A stretch of 64,000 nt of DNA from Limonium bicolor (taxonomy: Eukaryota; Streptophyta; Magnoliopsida; Caryophyllales; Plumbaginaceae). This document shows, piece after piece, positions 8,915 through 20,671 of this stretch (position 1 is its first letter; every line of letters starts with the position of its first letter). The notes under the pieces are model-generated. The model ran no database searches. It worked only from the letters and a program-made list of their open reading frames with translations, and was not told the DNA's origin. The position numbers were made by a program, and so were the translations under genes. The stretch is from assembly GCA_023374045.1 (NCBI GenBank), contig CM041776.1, forward strand, positions 139,565,296 to 139,629,295. Direction: 5' to 3'.

Positions 8915-9967
8915 GTACCGCCTAAATGTTAATGAAATAAGTGTCTGCATACCGCATTTCATGCATGTGTGTGAGTGAGTTTAAATAAACAACCATGTGA
9001 GTGAATATAAAGTATAGTGTGAGATTTACCTAATTAGAGTACTCTAAACTTAAAGGAACTTTCAATATATGTTATCCAATCCCACCCACACCAACCCTGA
9101 AGAAACCACCATCAACATCACCGACTTTCCTTGGAGCAATGTCAGGTTCCAGCCAGGTATGATACTTTAAATGGATACCTGACACCGGAGGCACAAATCC
9201 ATATCATCAGACGATGCGACGAACTTGGAGCAAAACCAGGAGGGTTTTACACACCCGAATACCCGAACGGAGCAAGGATGCAATTGAAGATGATGTGCAT
9301 GGGTAAGGACTGGAACCCTTACACCAAGTCATATCAAGAAGTTCGAGCTGAAGATGGAGCAACAGTAGCAAGTATACCAGAGGAGTTCCATGCGGTCGTT
9401 AACCACGCCGTGGGAATTGCTCAACAAGTTGAAGCGGATTCAATTCCAAGTGTAAAAGCAGATTTATGCATTGTAAACTTCTACCAGAAAGGTGGACGGT
9501 TAGGTATACACCAAGACAAGGACGAGTCACCCGAGTCTCTAAGTAAGGGAGTACCCGTGGTGTCTTGGTCCATTGGTGATACCGCAGTGTTTGTGTATGG
9601 CGAGCAGAAGCGTGCTGACCTCGCAAAGAAGCTACTGCTGAAATCGGGAGATGTATTAATCATGGGTGGGCAATCAAGGATGCTATACCATGGCATCAGA
9701 AAGATCAAACTGAATACCGCACCGTCGGCAGTGATCAATGCCACACACATGAAACCCGGACGTTTGAATCTGACCTTCAGACAGTTTTAAGCCTTGTATA
9801 ATTATGTGATAAACCGTATGTATTAAGGATGTTGTAAGTGTGAATCATGGCGACAGTATAAGCCAATGAATGTTGTAAAAAGGAGTGTGTTAATGAATAA
9901 AGTGGAGTTGTTTGAATCATATAAACCGTGTTGTTACCCAATACTTATTAGTTTGCCAATGAATTAG
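8915..9967 (+). other. Putative intron 3 (1053 bp, phase 1) enclosing the AlkB ORF
   Basis: A donor-like AGACCAG|GTACCG follows the zinc-knuckle exon, and an acceptor-like CAATGAATTAG|GCTGTG precedes the protease reading. Both are phase 1; removal joins ...SSRP to CALGTGGILSVCNK and on to GTFPVNG of protease with no stop. The interval contains the whole AlkB ORF (9069-9790) plus AT-rich flanks 8926-9068 and 9791-9967 that hold no other ORF. The acceptor's pyrimidine tract is weak and another acceptor (10011) exists in phase 0, so exact sites are uncertain. Confidence 0.5.
9069..9790 (+). pseudogene. AlkB-family 2-oxoglutarate/Fe(II) dioxygenase carried by element A (one frameshift)
   Basis: The AlkB family oxidatively demethylates nucleic acids (1mA, 3mC, m6A) using Fe(II), O2 and 2-oxoglutarate. 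The main frame 9131-9790 encodes a 219-codon stretch with GYLTPEAQ, GGFYTPEY, SIPSVKADLCIVNFY, the iron-binding HQD at codons 127-129 (9509-9517), SIGDTAVFVYG, SGDVLIMGGQSR, the distal His at codon 187 (9689) and a C-terminal RLNLTFRQF with Arg 211 and 217 as the 2OG clamp. The 5' part (ATG 9069, ...FPWSNVRFQPGMIL) is in another frame; a single missing base at the T run 9171-9174 would account for the shift. All catalytic residues are present. Most like the plant ALKBH1-type group by eye. It lies between gag and protease, the same strand, with no transposon inside it. It could also be a host gene fragment, but placement between gag and pol of a young element argues for capture. Confidence 0.9.
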
Positions 9968-10416
9968 GCTGTGCACTCGGAACGGGAGGTATACTAAGTG
10001 TCTGCAATAAGGCAGAAGCCGGCAAGAGCGGCACGATCCTCACCGGTACCTTTCCAGTGAATGGCGTGGATGCATCATCTTGTTCGACTCTGGAGCCTCA
10101 CACACATTCATTTCGCTATCATTTGCGAAGAGGCTGGGGTTAGACGGTGAAGAGATGCCAGACTTCGTGGTTACTCTCCCGTCGAAAGAGCGGATCCGAT
10201 GTACCCGCTACTACCGAGGTGCTATTGTTCAAATCAGGGGTGAAGAGTTTCCGATCGACTTGATAGAGTTCGACGGACTAGGCTTTGATGTGATTGTCGG
10301 GATGAACTGGTTGGAGCGGCACAAGGGCAGAATTCTGTGTGCCGAGCATCGACTGCTTCTTCGGAGTCCATCTGGGGTTACCATATCTTACCGCCAGAGG
10401 CCCAGGGAGCCTTCGA
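9968..10416 (+). pseudogene. pro: Protease region of pol copy 2 (element A)
   Basis: Retropepsin-like aspartic protease that cleaves the polyprotein. The reading GTFPVNGVDA is followed, after a small frame shift at about 10074-10080, by the active site LFDSGASHTF and then VIVGMNWL. A 2-bp loss (CA) near 10416 relative to copy 1 breaks the link to reverse transcriptase. The start is set by the putative splice acceptor, because no ATG is suitable. Confidence 0.8.
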
Positions 10417-12315
10417 CAGATCATCACCGCCATGGCTATGTATCACGAGTTACGACGAGGGAGTGATGTATACCTCTGCTATGTTCAGGACATAGAGAGA
10501 GACCCTGAGTTTAGCCCAGATGTGCCGGTAGTGTCGGAGTTTCCTGATGTATTTCCTAAGGAACTGCCGGGCATGCCGCCAGCACGAGAGGTTGAGTTTG
10601 AGATTGATCTAGTTCCGGGCACCGGACCCATTGCGAAAGCACCTTACCGTATGGCTCCAGCAGAGATGACAGAGCTCAAGGAGCAGCTGAGAGACCTACT
10701 CGACAAGGGCTTTATCCGCCCTAGTGTGTCACCATGGGGAGCGCCGGTCCTCTTCGTGAAGAAGAAGGACGGTAGCCTCCGCCTATGTATTGATTATCGG
10801 GAGCTGAATGCTGTTACGGTGAAGAACCGTTACCCTTTACCACGCATCGACGATCTATTTGATCAGCTTAGGGGAGCATCAGTATTCTCCAAGATAGACC
10901 TACGTTCCGGATATCACCAGATTGCCATCCGTGACAGTGATATCGAAAAGACAGCTTTCAGAACTAGGTATGGGCACTATGAGTTCACCGTTATGCCGTT
11001 TGGCTTATCAAATGCACCAGCAAAGTTCATGGACTTAATGAACCGTTTGTTCCAAGATCAGTTGGACAAATCAGTGGTAGTCTTCATCGATGACATACTT
11101 GTGTATTCGAAATCGAGAGGTGAGCATGAAAGCCACCTGAGAGATGTATTGCAAACGTTGAGAAAGAATCAGTTGTATGCAAAGTTTTCGAAATGTGAAT
11201 TTTGGTTGAACCAAGTATCATTCCTTGGACATGTGATTTCTGAGGCCGGGATCGCTGTTGATCCGGCAAAGATAGATGCAGTGCGCACCTGGCCTAGGCC
11301 GAAGACAGTTACCGACATCAGGAGCTTCCTCGGTCTGGCAGGTTACTATAGGAGATTTGTGAAGGACTTCTCCAGTGTCTCGAAGCCGATGACTTCCTTG
11401 ATGAAAAAGGATGCACCATTCGAGTGGACAGTCGACTGTGAGAGAGCTTTCGCGAGTCTCAAGGATGCTCTGACATCTGCACCGATTCTGACATTACCAG
11501 ACGGTCCAGATGGTTTTGAGGTCTATTGCGACGCATCAGGCAGGGGTATGGGTTGTGTGTTGATGCAACACGGGAAGGTCGTGGCTTACGCCTCCCGACA
11601 GCTGAAGAAGCATGAGGAGAACTACCCTACCCACGACTTGGAGTTGGGGGCCATTGTCTTCGCACTGAAGATATGGCGACATCACTTGTATGGGGTAAGT
11701 GTGACGATCTATTCTGACCACAAGAGTTTAAAGTACTTGTTCACTCAGAAGGAGTTGAACATGAGGCAAAGAAGGTGGGTTGAATTTCTGAATGATTATG
11801 ACATCAATTTACAGTACAAAGAGGGTAAGGCAAATGTGGTAGCTGACGCATTGAGTCGCCGAGCACACTCTCTCCATTCGCTAGTCTCTCATACTGGCTT
11901 GGTTGAAGAGGTGCGGAGTGCTCAGATGACGGATCAGTACATGATGGAGATTAGACAGAAGCTTATTGATGGCACATTCGAGGGTCAGAAGTACGACTTC
12001 AGACTCCACGATGATGACCTGATTAGGCTTAATGGCAGATTGTGTATACCCAGGAGTAGCGCTGAGCTGAAGGAGCGCATATTGAGTGAATCCCACTGTT
12101 CTACTACTTCGATTCACCCCGGAGCTTCAAAGATGTATAAAGGTATGAAAAGATATTTCTGGTGGGCTGGAATGAAAAAGGATGTGAATGACTATGTGTT
12201 GAGGTGTCTCACTTGTCAGAAGGTCAAGTTTGAGCACCGACGGCCTGGTGGTATGGTGCAGCCAATGCCAGTGCCGGAGTGGAAGTTCCATGACATATCT
12301 ATGGACTTCGTGTAG
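10417..12315 (+). pseudogene. pol: Reverse transcriptase, RNase H and integrase zinc finger, pol copy 2
   Basis: One open frame of over 600 codons. Reverse transcriptase motifs: [32 protein letters not shown], catalytic [10 protein letters not shown] at 11083-11094, FLGHVIS. RNase [11 protein letters not shown] (Asp at 11530), [31 protein letters not shown]. Then the integrase HHCC finger ([10 protein letters not shown]..., CLTCQKVK) and the first catalytic Asp of the integrase core (SMDF, 12304). The frame ends at TAG 12313-12315. Apart from the ends this stretch is intact, unlike copy 1. Confidence 0.95.
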
Positions 12316-13343
12316 GGCTTCCGCCTACAAGGGGAGGTCTGAATATGATTTGGGTGGTAGTTGACCGACTGACCAAGGTGTCTCGATTCATTCCGATGAA
12401 GGACACCTGGAAAGTGGCAAGATTGGCAGAATTATTCGATAAAGAGATTGTTAGACATCATGGTGTACCAAAGACGATAGTATCCGACAGAGATACCAGA
12501 TTCTTATCCAGATATTGGAAGTCTACACGAGAGGCACTTGGTACTGAACTGAAATTGAGCACGGCGTTTCACCCACAGACCGATGGTCAGAGTGAGCGCA
12601 CCATACAGACACTTGAGGATATGCTACGTGCATGTGCACTTGACTTTCAGACCAGCTGGATTGATAAGTTACATCTGATCGAGTTTAGCTACAACAACAG
12701 TTATCATGCATCGATCAAGATGTCTCCCTTCCAGGCATTGTACGGTAGACCATGCCGCACGCCATTATGCTGGGATGAGTCGAGTGAGACGGTCATTATA
12801 GGACCAGAGTATCTTGAGCAAGTTCAGGCAGAAGTTCGCCAGATCAGGGATAATATGAAAGCAGCTCAGGATAGACAGAAGTCGTACGCAGATGTGCGCC
12901 GACGTGACCTGGAGTTCGCCGTGGGCGATCAGGTATTTTTGAGAGTATCCCCCATGAAGGGAGTATTTCGTTTTGGCCAGAAGGGCAAGTTGAGCCCGAA
13001 GTATGTGGGTCCTTATGTTGTGACGGAGCGGATCGGCCCGGTAGCTTATAGACTTGATTTACCCGCCGAGCTGGGCAAGGTACATGATGTATTTCATGTG
13101 TCCCAGTTGAAGAAGTATATGTCTCATCCGTCTCATGTGCTTCAGCCTGAAAGGCTAACTTTAGAGCCGACCATGCGATCAGTGGAGACTCCGGTACGGA
13201 TTCTGGATACTAAGACTCGAGACACTCGCCATAAGTCTGTGAGACTGGTGAAGGTTCTCTGGTCTAACCAGGACGTTGAGGAGGCCACTTGGGAGCTGGA
13301 AGATAAGATGAAGGCGAAGTACCCGTCGTTGTTTACTTCTTAG
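12316..13343 (+). pseudogene. int: Integrase core and chromodomain-like tail, pol copy 2
   Basis: Continues after the frameshift at 12310-12316, which lies between the first catalytic Asp (12304) and the remaining core. The second Asp is in IVSDRDTRF (12486) and the Glu in GQSERT (12594), 36 codons later, the D-D-35-E spacing of integrases. The C terminus has VGDQVFLRVSPMKG, HDVFHVSQLKKY and the chromodomain-like KVLWSNQDVEEATWELEDK...YPSLF before stop 13343. The same frameshift is present in copy 1 (2166-2169), so it predates the divergence of the copies. Confidence 0.93.
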
Positions 13344-13640
13344 TGTTGTATGTATAGGGTACGGGGCGTACCCCTATTTAAGGGGGGTAGAGCCGTTTCG
13401 GTTATGTATATGACATGTATTTGAATACATTGTCTGTGTTTGTTGTCATGTTGTTAATGTTACAGACCGCTAGTCTGAATGATGTTGTGATGTTTTGTTG
13501 TTTGGACCATGTGTCCGATATGATGTAAGATGTTGTTAATGTGATATAGAAGTGTTGTTAATATGTGTTCTCATGTTCTAATGTTTAAGTTATGTGGAAG
13601 TATGAACTTTGGGGACAAAGTTCTTTTAAGGGGGGTAGAT
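13344..13640 (+). other. 3' untranslated tail and polypurine tract of element A copy 2
   Basis: As for copy 1: an upstream AAGGGGGGTAGAG tract near 13380, then the PPT AAGGGGGGTAGAT ending at 13640 next to the LTR. No ORF. Confidence 0.8.
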
Positions 13641-16600
13641 TGAAATACCCCAAACCTAGTTATGTTGTTTAAACACCTAAATAGGTGTAATAAGACTAAA
13701 AAGAGTCTTAGAAACCTTACTAAACAAATTTAAACAAAAGGAAACACAAATGTGCTTTAAAGTCAATAAGAGCTAAAATGTGCTCTAAGCTTGGGATAAA
13801 CTTGAGTAAGACCTAATGAGCTTACCAAGACCTCATTTATATACTAATGAACTTATTAAACCAATTACCAAAGAAAACCAAGCTTGAAAACAAGTTAAAA
13901 CACAAAATGTGCTTTAAGAAGTCTTAAAGCACGTTTTTGAAAAATTGTCTTGTAAATGAGTTTTGAATGGCTAAATGTCCATCATTACTCTTAAATATAT
14001 ATGTGTACTATATAGTATCACATTTGGGTGGCTATATTAGTGGGAAATCAAAAATTTCACTTCTAAGTGCCTTGTTTAGGTGAATAGTACTTTTTATAAG
14101 CTAGTTTGTAACATATGTTGTATTAAGTAATTAAATTGACAAACAAAGACTAAAACACCCTCACACTAATAAAGGGGGCCGGTTTTTTAAGTGTGTGACT
14201 CACCACTCTTAGTTGATAATAATAAGTAAGTAAAGAAAACTAAGTAAACTTACTTTTTACTTTATAAGCATAAATATCTTCTTAAAAGCAAATCCTATCT
14301 CATTCTCATTTCTTTCCTTCATTCCCACGGTTTGCAAACACCACTCTTCTTCCTTCTTCCTTGTTCTCTCTCGGTAATACTACTACCACCATGGAAGTTC
14401 CAACTTTGACCACTTGCTAAATCTAGCTCACTTGTCCAAATCAAAAACAAAGACCACCAATCTCTTCCTCTCATCAAGCTCTTCATTCCTATCTTCTCAA
14501 AACTCCAAGGCTCCATTTCGGTGCCAAGGTGTTCCACCATTGAAGGAGCTTGAGCTTGTATTTTGACATATTATTACTCTCCTTTGCTTCTAGGTAAGGA
14601 ATCTCAAAGAAAAATCATGTTTCCTCCATGTTCTTACCTTAACCGAAAATACACATTGATATAGCTCTTTGTGTGACTTTGTTCTAGCTTCATTTCAACT
14701 CTTCATGGACTAGGTGGAGTCCTCTCTTGTTATATATTCAAACTCTCTTCAAAGATCAAGGTAAAACAACTACATTAATGTTTTTGAAACAATGTCAAAT
14801 TAGGGTTTACAATGAGATGAAGCTTATAGCTTGAATACTCATTTAATGTTTGTATATTGTTTAGAACTTGACAAGGAATCAAAATACCATACGGTTTTGT
14901 AAGGAAACAAGAAGGAAGTGTGTGGAAAAAGAGGTAAATCTACTAACTTAATGTTGTTTAATGCCTTAGGAGAAATGAGCTATAATTGCTTATTAAAACT
15001 ACCTAAAGAGCACATGGTAAATGACCTAGTAAATGTTCTCAAGGAGACTAGTAAAATAACATATGTCTTGTTGTATGTAATCGCAGGTTAAAGGCATATA
15101 TATTGTGGAAATTCAGTGTTTATGATTTAAGCACTTTAAGGGCCTAAGAGCCATGCATTTTAAGGGCCTAAGTGCCATGCAATTTAAGTTATGCACTATA
15201 TTGTGATGTAGTGTGAATTTGGTGAAGTTGTGTAAGAAAGTGTTCTTGGTGTTCTTAGTGTTCTAGGATGTTTAATGATGAAAATAATGTGCTAAGGTGT
15301 AACAAATACTAGGAGAAACTATGTCGAAATTTAGAAAATGCATAAGGAGTTCAAGATGTTGTAAAGGAATTTTGATGAACTAGGAAGTGTTCTAGAGTGT
15401 AATAAGGACTTAGGCATGATCTTGAGGTTTTAGTATGTACCAAAGTCATTTTGGATTTAGATGAAGGCTTAGGCTAACTTTGGTAAAATAAGGAGGAAGT
15501 GTAAGCTTAGGAAAAAGGGATTTCAAGAATGACTTAAGGAGTTTTAGTTTGTAAGAAACAATGTTTAAGTAATGATGTTGTGTGGAAGAAATATCTAGGA
15601 ATAATGATTGGAATAGGCAAGGAATGCCACTTAGAAACTTAAGGAGAAGACACTATAAGTGTTGGAGGCTTTGGAGAAATTTGGTTAAGTGTTTAAGGTT
15701 GTAGAAATGAGTATAATGGCACGTCCGAACTTCCGTCCGAACTTGGAAGCTCGGACATGCCCTGTTACGCTTACAGTTTTCTGGATTTTAGGTAGTGTCC
15801 GAACTACCGTCCGAACTTGGAAGTTCGGACGCACCTGTTATTTCTTAGGGAATTTTCCTCGACTCATGTCCGAACTTCCGAAGTCCGGACACAAGTTCGG
15901 ACATGTGTCTGTTTTCTGTCTAAAATCACGGCTGGTGTCCGAACTTGGAAGCTCGGACACAAGTTCGGACAGGGCACTATATGGACCAAAAATTATTGTT
16001 TTAAGATGGGAATTGTTACCTAAAAATAGTAGTTGGTTAGTAAAGATATTATGAGGTTAAGCAACATGTTAGGTGAGTTTTAAAGGCAATTAAAAAGGAT
16101 GAAAAGTTGTAACAAGTGTAAAGTAAAAGTAAACTAGTAGTGTTGAGTAGATAATGTTAACCAGGGACTAGTGCGTTAATTAACCGACGTTACTAATGTG
16201 TTTAGGATTCTTCCAAGGTGGAAACCAGTCGAGGCAAGGACCGAGGTATGGTTTTCTTGCAGTCTGTTGCCTACCGGTTTACACCGGCTTGTGTGTTGTT
16301 TGTTTTTCTGTGTGTTTATGACTTTGTAAGATTAAACCATGTAAAGAGTTTACAGTTGTTAAATATTATTATGTTGTTAAGTGTGACTCTCTCTTCCCTT
16401 GTGTGGGTCTAACAAGACTTGACCTATGATTGTGAATTGTGTGTTGTGTTCAATGATGAGCTACTAACAAGGGCTAACGGGGGAAGTGAGGAGTCCGGTC
16501 TGTTCCGGCCACGCGTGTGAGTATGGGAGTCGATGTCATAACCGGTTCGATTCTCTCTGTATGTTATGGTTAAGTTTCCAATTTGGTTTCTAACCTTCCC

Positions 16601-17387
16601 TTTAGCTTAACCAAGGCTATTTTACTGACTCACGTCGGGCCACAGGGGCATACTATGTGTTTTGTTTCGGTGTGCTTGGATCACTATATCCGAGGCACCT
16701 TGTGTTAAGTTAACCGTTCAATCTAACCGGACGGTAACGAGTTATGTAACGAGCTAAGTATGAGCGTGGCAACATTCTCTAGGCTCTCAATGGGGACTAA
16801 CTGTGTTGGTTCTCTTCCTAAAAGGAATTGTATGTTGTGATGTGTGTTATGATGTGTACAATACCTGTGTTATGTTATATATGTATATGTTGTGTGTTTT
16901 AAAATAAATATCATGTCATCATGACAATTGGTTGCGCGTATCCCGGTAGCCGATGGGCTGCGCGTTAGCCATACCAGCAAAGGTGCTGACCCCCTCGGGG
17001 GCTCCATATTTTTATTGCAGGATGAGGATCGAAGAGGCAGAGTGGCTCTAGATCTTAGAGAGTAGTTTACTTTTGGAGTACTTTTGGATGTTTGCCCGGG
17101 ATGCGCCTGTGCTCCCGTGGTGTGTTATATACTTGTTATGATGGATTACAGTGATGGTATACAGTGAAGGATTTTGTAAACACTCGGTATTATGTTGATG
17201 TATATATATGGTTGTTAGTTCTATGCTCGGGAGTCTGATCATCAGACCGGTACATTTGTATTTATTCAGCCTTGTTAGCCACGTGGGTGGTTGACGGCAT
17301 TGTAGCACCAATCGTTTAGTTACCGTTTAGTTGTTTATTTTCCGCTGCGATTCCAAGTATAGTTATGTGCGTAGTAGGGGTGTTACA
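13641..17387 (+). repeat. LTR A2 (3' LTR of the array)
   Basis: 3747 bp, TGAAATACCCC...GGGGTGTTACA, near identical to LTR A1 with scattered short indels, so a recent arrival. It has a TATA-like box at 14263, donor at 14594, hairpin array at 15723-15970, acceptor-like site ending 17020 and terminal stem-loop at 17274-17295. It abuts LTR fragment D with GTCAA as the next five bases. Confidence 0.93.
15723..15970 (+). repeat. Hairpin array of LTR A2
   Basis: Same four GTCCGAACTT...TTCGGAC units as in LTR A1, at the same distance from the LTR start. Confidence 0.85.
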
Positions 17388-18638
17388 GTCAAGGGGGTAG
17401 TGCAATTGCCATTCCAGCCAAACATTAAATGAAGAAATGAGATTAAGTAAGGGCACTTAACTCATTAATTAACTCAAGGATACAAGGAATGCTTAAAACA
17501 CTAAAATTGGGCATTACCTTGGAACCCTAGAATTTGTTTTTGGTCATGAATCAAGAGGGAGTTACAACCACCACTGGAGACTTGAACCAATGCTCCAATA
17601 AGGAAAGAAAGCAAGGCACATGAGAGGCCAAAATCGGCTAGGTCATGGAATGAAAGGAAATGTTGGATTTTTGTGAATTTCCTTACCTTAAATGAAAGAG
17701 GAGACTCCCTAGCTCCATAAATCAGATTTTCTCTTCAAATGGGATATACCCATGGAGATCAACATCATCCTTTTGAGATTTGGAAAAGAGGGAAAGAGAT
17801 ATTGATGAGGGGAGCAAGAATATGTGTTTTATTTTCTATTTGGAGCATTATTGTAGCTTGGGCATGAGATGGAAGAGGAGCTGCCATGTGAGGAGCTTTA
17901 AAAATCGATTCAGAAGAAGAGTGGAGGAAGGATATACGCAGGGGAGAAGGAAGAAATGTGAGGGAAGGAAGGAAGTGAGGGGAGAGAGAAAAGTAAAGTG
18001 TTTTTATTTTACTTTTCACCTTTTTGCTTAATGTTTTTTGCTTTTGTCTTCCACTAACAAATAAGCTAGTTATTAGTAGAGGGAAAAGAGTGCTGAACAC
18101 TCTAAATAAAATCGTCCCACTGCAGTAATTAAGCTGGGGCATTTTCGTCTTTTCACAAGAAACACTCCTAAACTCCCAGTTTTGACACTATTCACTTACT
18201 GGGCCCGTTTTCCGACGTTTCTCTCGTTTCTGTAATTTTAATGGTTCTTAGGATTCCATTAATGTTTGACTATAGTTATATAGTCAAATATAATTTTTAC
18301 GGGTCTGTTTGACCACTTAAAGTCACGTTTTCAGGTTTTATTGAAAATGTGCTTTAAGGCTCGTTTGCGTTTTTAATCCATATGGACCCGTTTTCTTCAG
18401 GACTTGTTCCCACATGTTATTTAGGCATAATTAAGCCTTAGGAATCCATCTAGGATGCTAACTAAGGTCATATACCTCCTATGGTTGTGTAACACTCATT
18501 TTCATGTTTTTACGCTTTTTAAGCGTTTTCTCTTTTCTTTTGGTTTTACTTTCTTCACCAAAGCTTTTTAGGCATCATTAGACCTCTAAAATTCATATTA
18601 GAATAGTTTACTCACCATATTTAAGTTCGGGTATTTCA
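17388..18638 (-). repeat. LTR fragment D, minus strand, interrupted by array A
   Basis: Read on the minus strand it starts at 18638 with TGAAATACCCG, and its first several hundred bases resemble the start of LTR B1 (for example the GATTCTAATATGAT block, and GACTTTAAGTGG). A CT/GA-rich leader follows near 17930-18000. It stops abruptly at 17388 where array A begins. The base pairs to the right (ATTCC...) are not a polypurine tract, so 18638 looks like the outer end of the D element or of a solo LTR. Confidence 0.75.
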
Positions 18639-20261
18639 ATTCCTATTACAATTGCATAAGGAACTGAAAGCGTATTCCTAGTGGATCAACTTGATAAGAG
18701 GAATAATAGCTTGGGACGAGAGAACCCGATAGCTAAACAACCAGCCGTACTAATACAGAAGACTTGTAAACGCAACAATGAATATGGCGCAAGCCAGTTA
18801 AGCGAAAACTTAGGAACAAATCGTGCGGCCTTGGGCCGAAGATGCACAAAGAGCGTTGGACAGACCAACAATCACAATACATAAATGCCACTAGAATAAA
18901 GCGGAAATAAGCTTATGAATGCTATAAGGACCGATGCATATGAAATACATGGTCGTACAATGAGAGAATACTTGTACAAGAACCAAATAAGTGAGCGTAA
19001 TTCAGAAGGAATGATCACGAGCCAGTAATAACAGAGGAAACACTACATACGCGTAGTAGCTCGACCTCAACCGACAACAAGTCGGAGGACTAAGTAAGTA
19101 ATCACGAGGTATACATCAGTATGCATAATAGATTTCCAGAAAACTAGATAGAAAACATATAACTCGTCGAGTTCGTGTACGGTAAGAAATACCACACGTC
19201 GATTGAGAGACCTTTATTTCCAAGATAAAAGGGATAAAAAGGAGATGTACAGTACATAAGAATAACGAGAGGGCGAACTAAGCTCTGAATTATCAGGGTC
19301 ACGCCAGAAAGCTAGTGGGCCCATAATTCTAAGGTTTAATACACCTAGTGAGTACGAGAGAATGGATAATTATCAATGCCTTGAAGCTTGAGAGGCTAGA
19401 ACCAAACCCGGTTATGAGTTAAATAAACTCCAATGGGAATTCTAGGTGTAGCGACTAAACCGTCAATATGGTTAAGCCCCTTTGGCCAAAGAACATTGTA
19501 TAATAGACCGCATGGAAGCTAAAAACTCATCACGGCTGAAGCCTTCTACCAATGTTCAACGATGACATAGCCATGATTGAACGTGGGTGTAATCCCTTTT
19601 AGGGGGGTAGAGCGAAAAAGTCGCTTAGCGTACGTTTCACGTATTAAGTATGTAAACCACAGTGTGCATAGCACGAAAGAAATTGTTTAAGGATTGGTAC
19701 GTAGGTTACAGAAAACATGTATTCATCCATAGTTTAATTATGGTCATTGCACACGAGAGATGCGAATACCATTGATATAAATTAACCATCTTGTACACTC
19801 CGGCGTGAGAATACAAGTGAAAAGGAGTAGAGAAAACTCCGGGGGAATTAAAATCCCTATGGTAGGTGTATATTTGAGATAGACATGTTGTATGATGTAT
19901 GAGCGGTATGAAACCGATGTAGAACCTAGTAGGAATGAGTCCCTAGGTAATTTACTTGGAGGAGAATTGAGTGATGATGGATGGCACCATCCTTGGAGAT
20001 GTATTGGTTTTTGATAGGACTATAAAGATTAAAAATATAGAAAAGGAAATTAATTGAAATATTGACTGTGTGAAATGAAGTGGGAAGTCGAACTTGAATT
20101 GCTAGCGGTCAAGGGAAATGAACACAAATTGGGGTGGAAGGATAGTCACACTGATGCTGATCACATCAGGGTCGAATGATTCTCGAAGCTCCCTGTAAGT
20201 GGACACAAGTAATCCTATTAGGATAGATGCAATTAGTATGAATTGGGTTTAGAGTGGTATG

Positions 20262-20480
20262 GTACTGTGAGGTACGTTTGTGTTGCACTAGTATGTTCAC
20301 GGTTGTAATTGCTTTGTGTTGTACTGGCATGTACACACATTGGTATTGTACTGTTATGTACGTCTGTGTTGTACTGGTATGTACACATTTGTATTGTACT
20401 GTGATGTACGTTGTGTTGTACTGATATGTACACGGTTGATAAGTGATTTTGTGTTGTACCAGCATGTACACACGGTGTTA
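20262..20480 (+). repeat. Degenerate GTAC-rich minisatellite in element B
   Basis: About eight imperfect copies of a 20-27 bp unit of the form TTGTACTGGTATGTACAC. The ORFs on both strands here are a by-product of the repeat. Confidence 0.75.
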
Positions 20481-20671
20481 ATTGTAACGGTTGTATTGAA
20501 TTATGCTTGCATTGTGGTATCGTGCTTGCATTGTGTGGTATGTGAACACCTTGTTGGACAGAGCTGAGAATCTGTAACGTTGTATTGATATATGCTCTAT
20601 GACATTGATGTTTCTAAATTGAGTAAGGATAGATTCACCTACTTTGACAAAATTTGAGGGCAAAGTTCTTT

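Larger units (their letters stand above)
1..17387 (+). mobile_element. Tandem Tekay-like Ty3/gypsy array (family A): partial internal, LTR, full internal, LTR
   Basis: The order is pol (truncated by the window start), LTR 3496-7242, PBS, gag, AlkB ORF, pol, PPT, LTR 13641-17387. Pol copy 1 (from base 1) matches pol copy 2 (from 10142) almost base for base, and the two LTRs are both 3747 bp, so two internal regions share one LTR. The reverse transcriptase and integrase sequence plus the C-terminal chromodomain-like tail (EATWE...YPSLF) fit the Tekay/Del chromovirus lineage, as does the tRNA-iMet PBS. The array could come from unequal recombination between LTRs or from an assembly duplication. 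The outer 5' end is outside the window, so the target duplication cannot be checked; the base pairs after the last LTR are GTCAA. Confidence 0.9.

Noticed and set aside
9069..9790. AlkB ORF as an ordinary host ALKBH gene that the element landed beside
   Set aside because: It lies between gag and protease within one LTR-bounded element, on the same strand, with no target duplication or gene-like flanks around it.
17388..17392. GTCAA as target duplication of array A
   Set aside because: The 5' outer end is not in the window, so the second copy cannot be seen.
17765..18142. ORF of 125 codons on the minus strand in LTR D
   Set aside because: Falls in the CT-rich LTR leader, with no domain and no equivalent frame in related LTRs.
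20166..20567. ORFs on both strands with Tyr/Thr/Gln or Val/Cys/Tyr repeats
   Set aside because: Caused by the GTAC-rich minisatellite.
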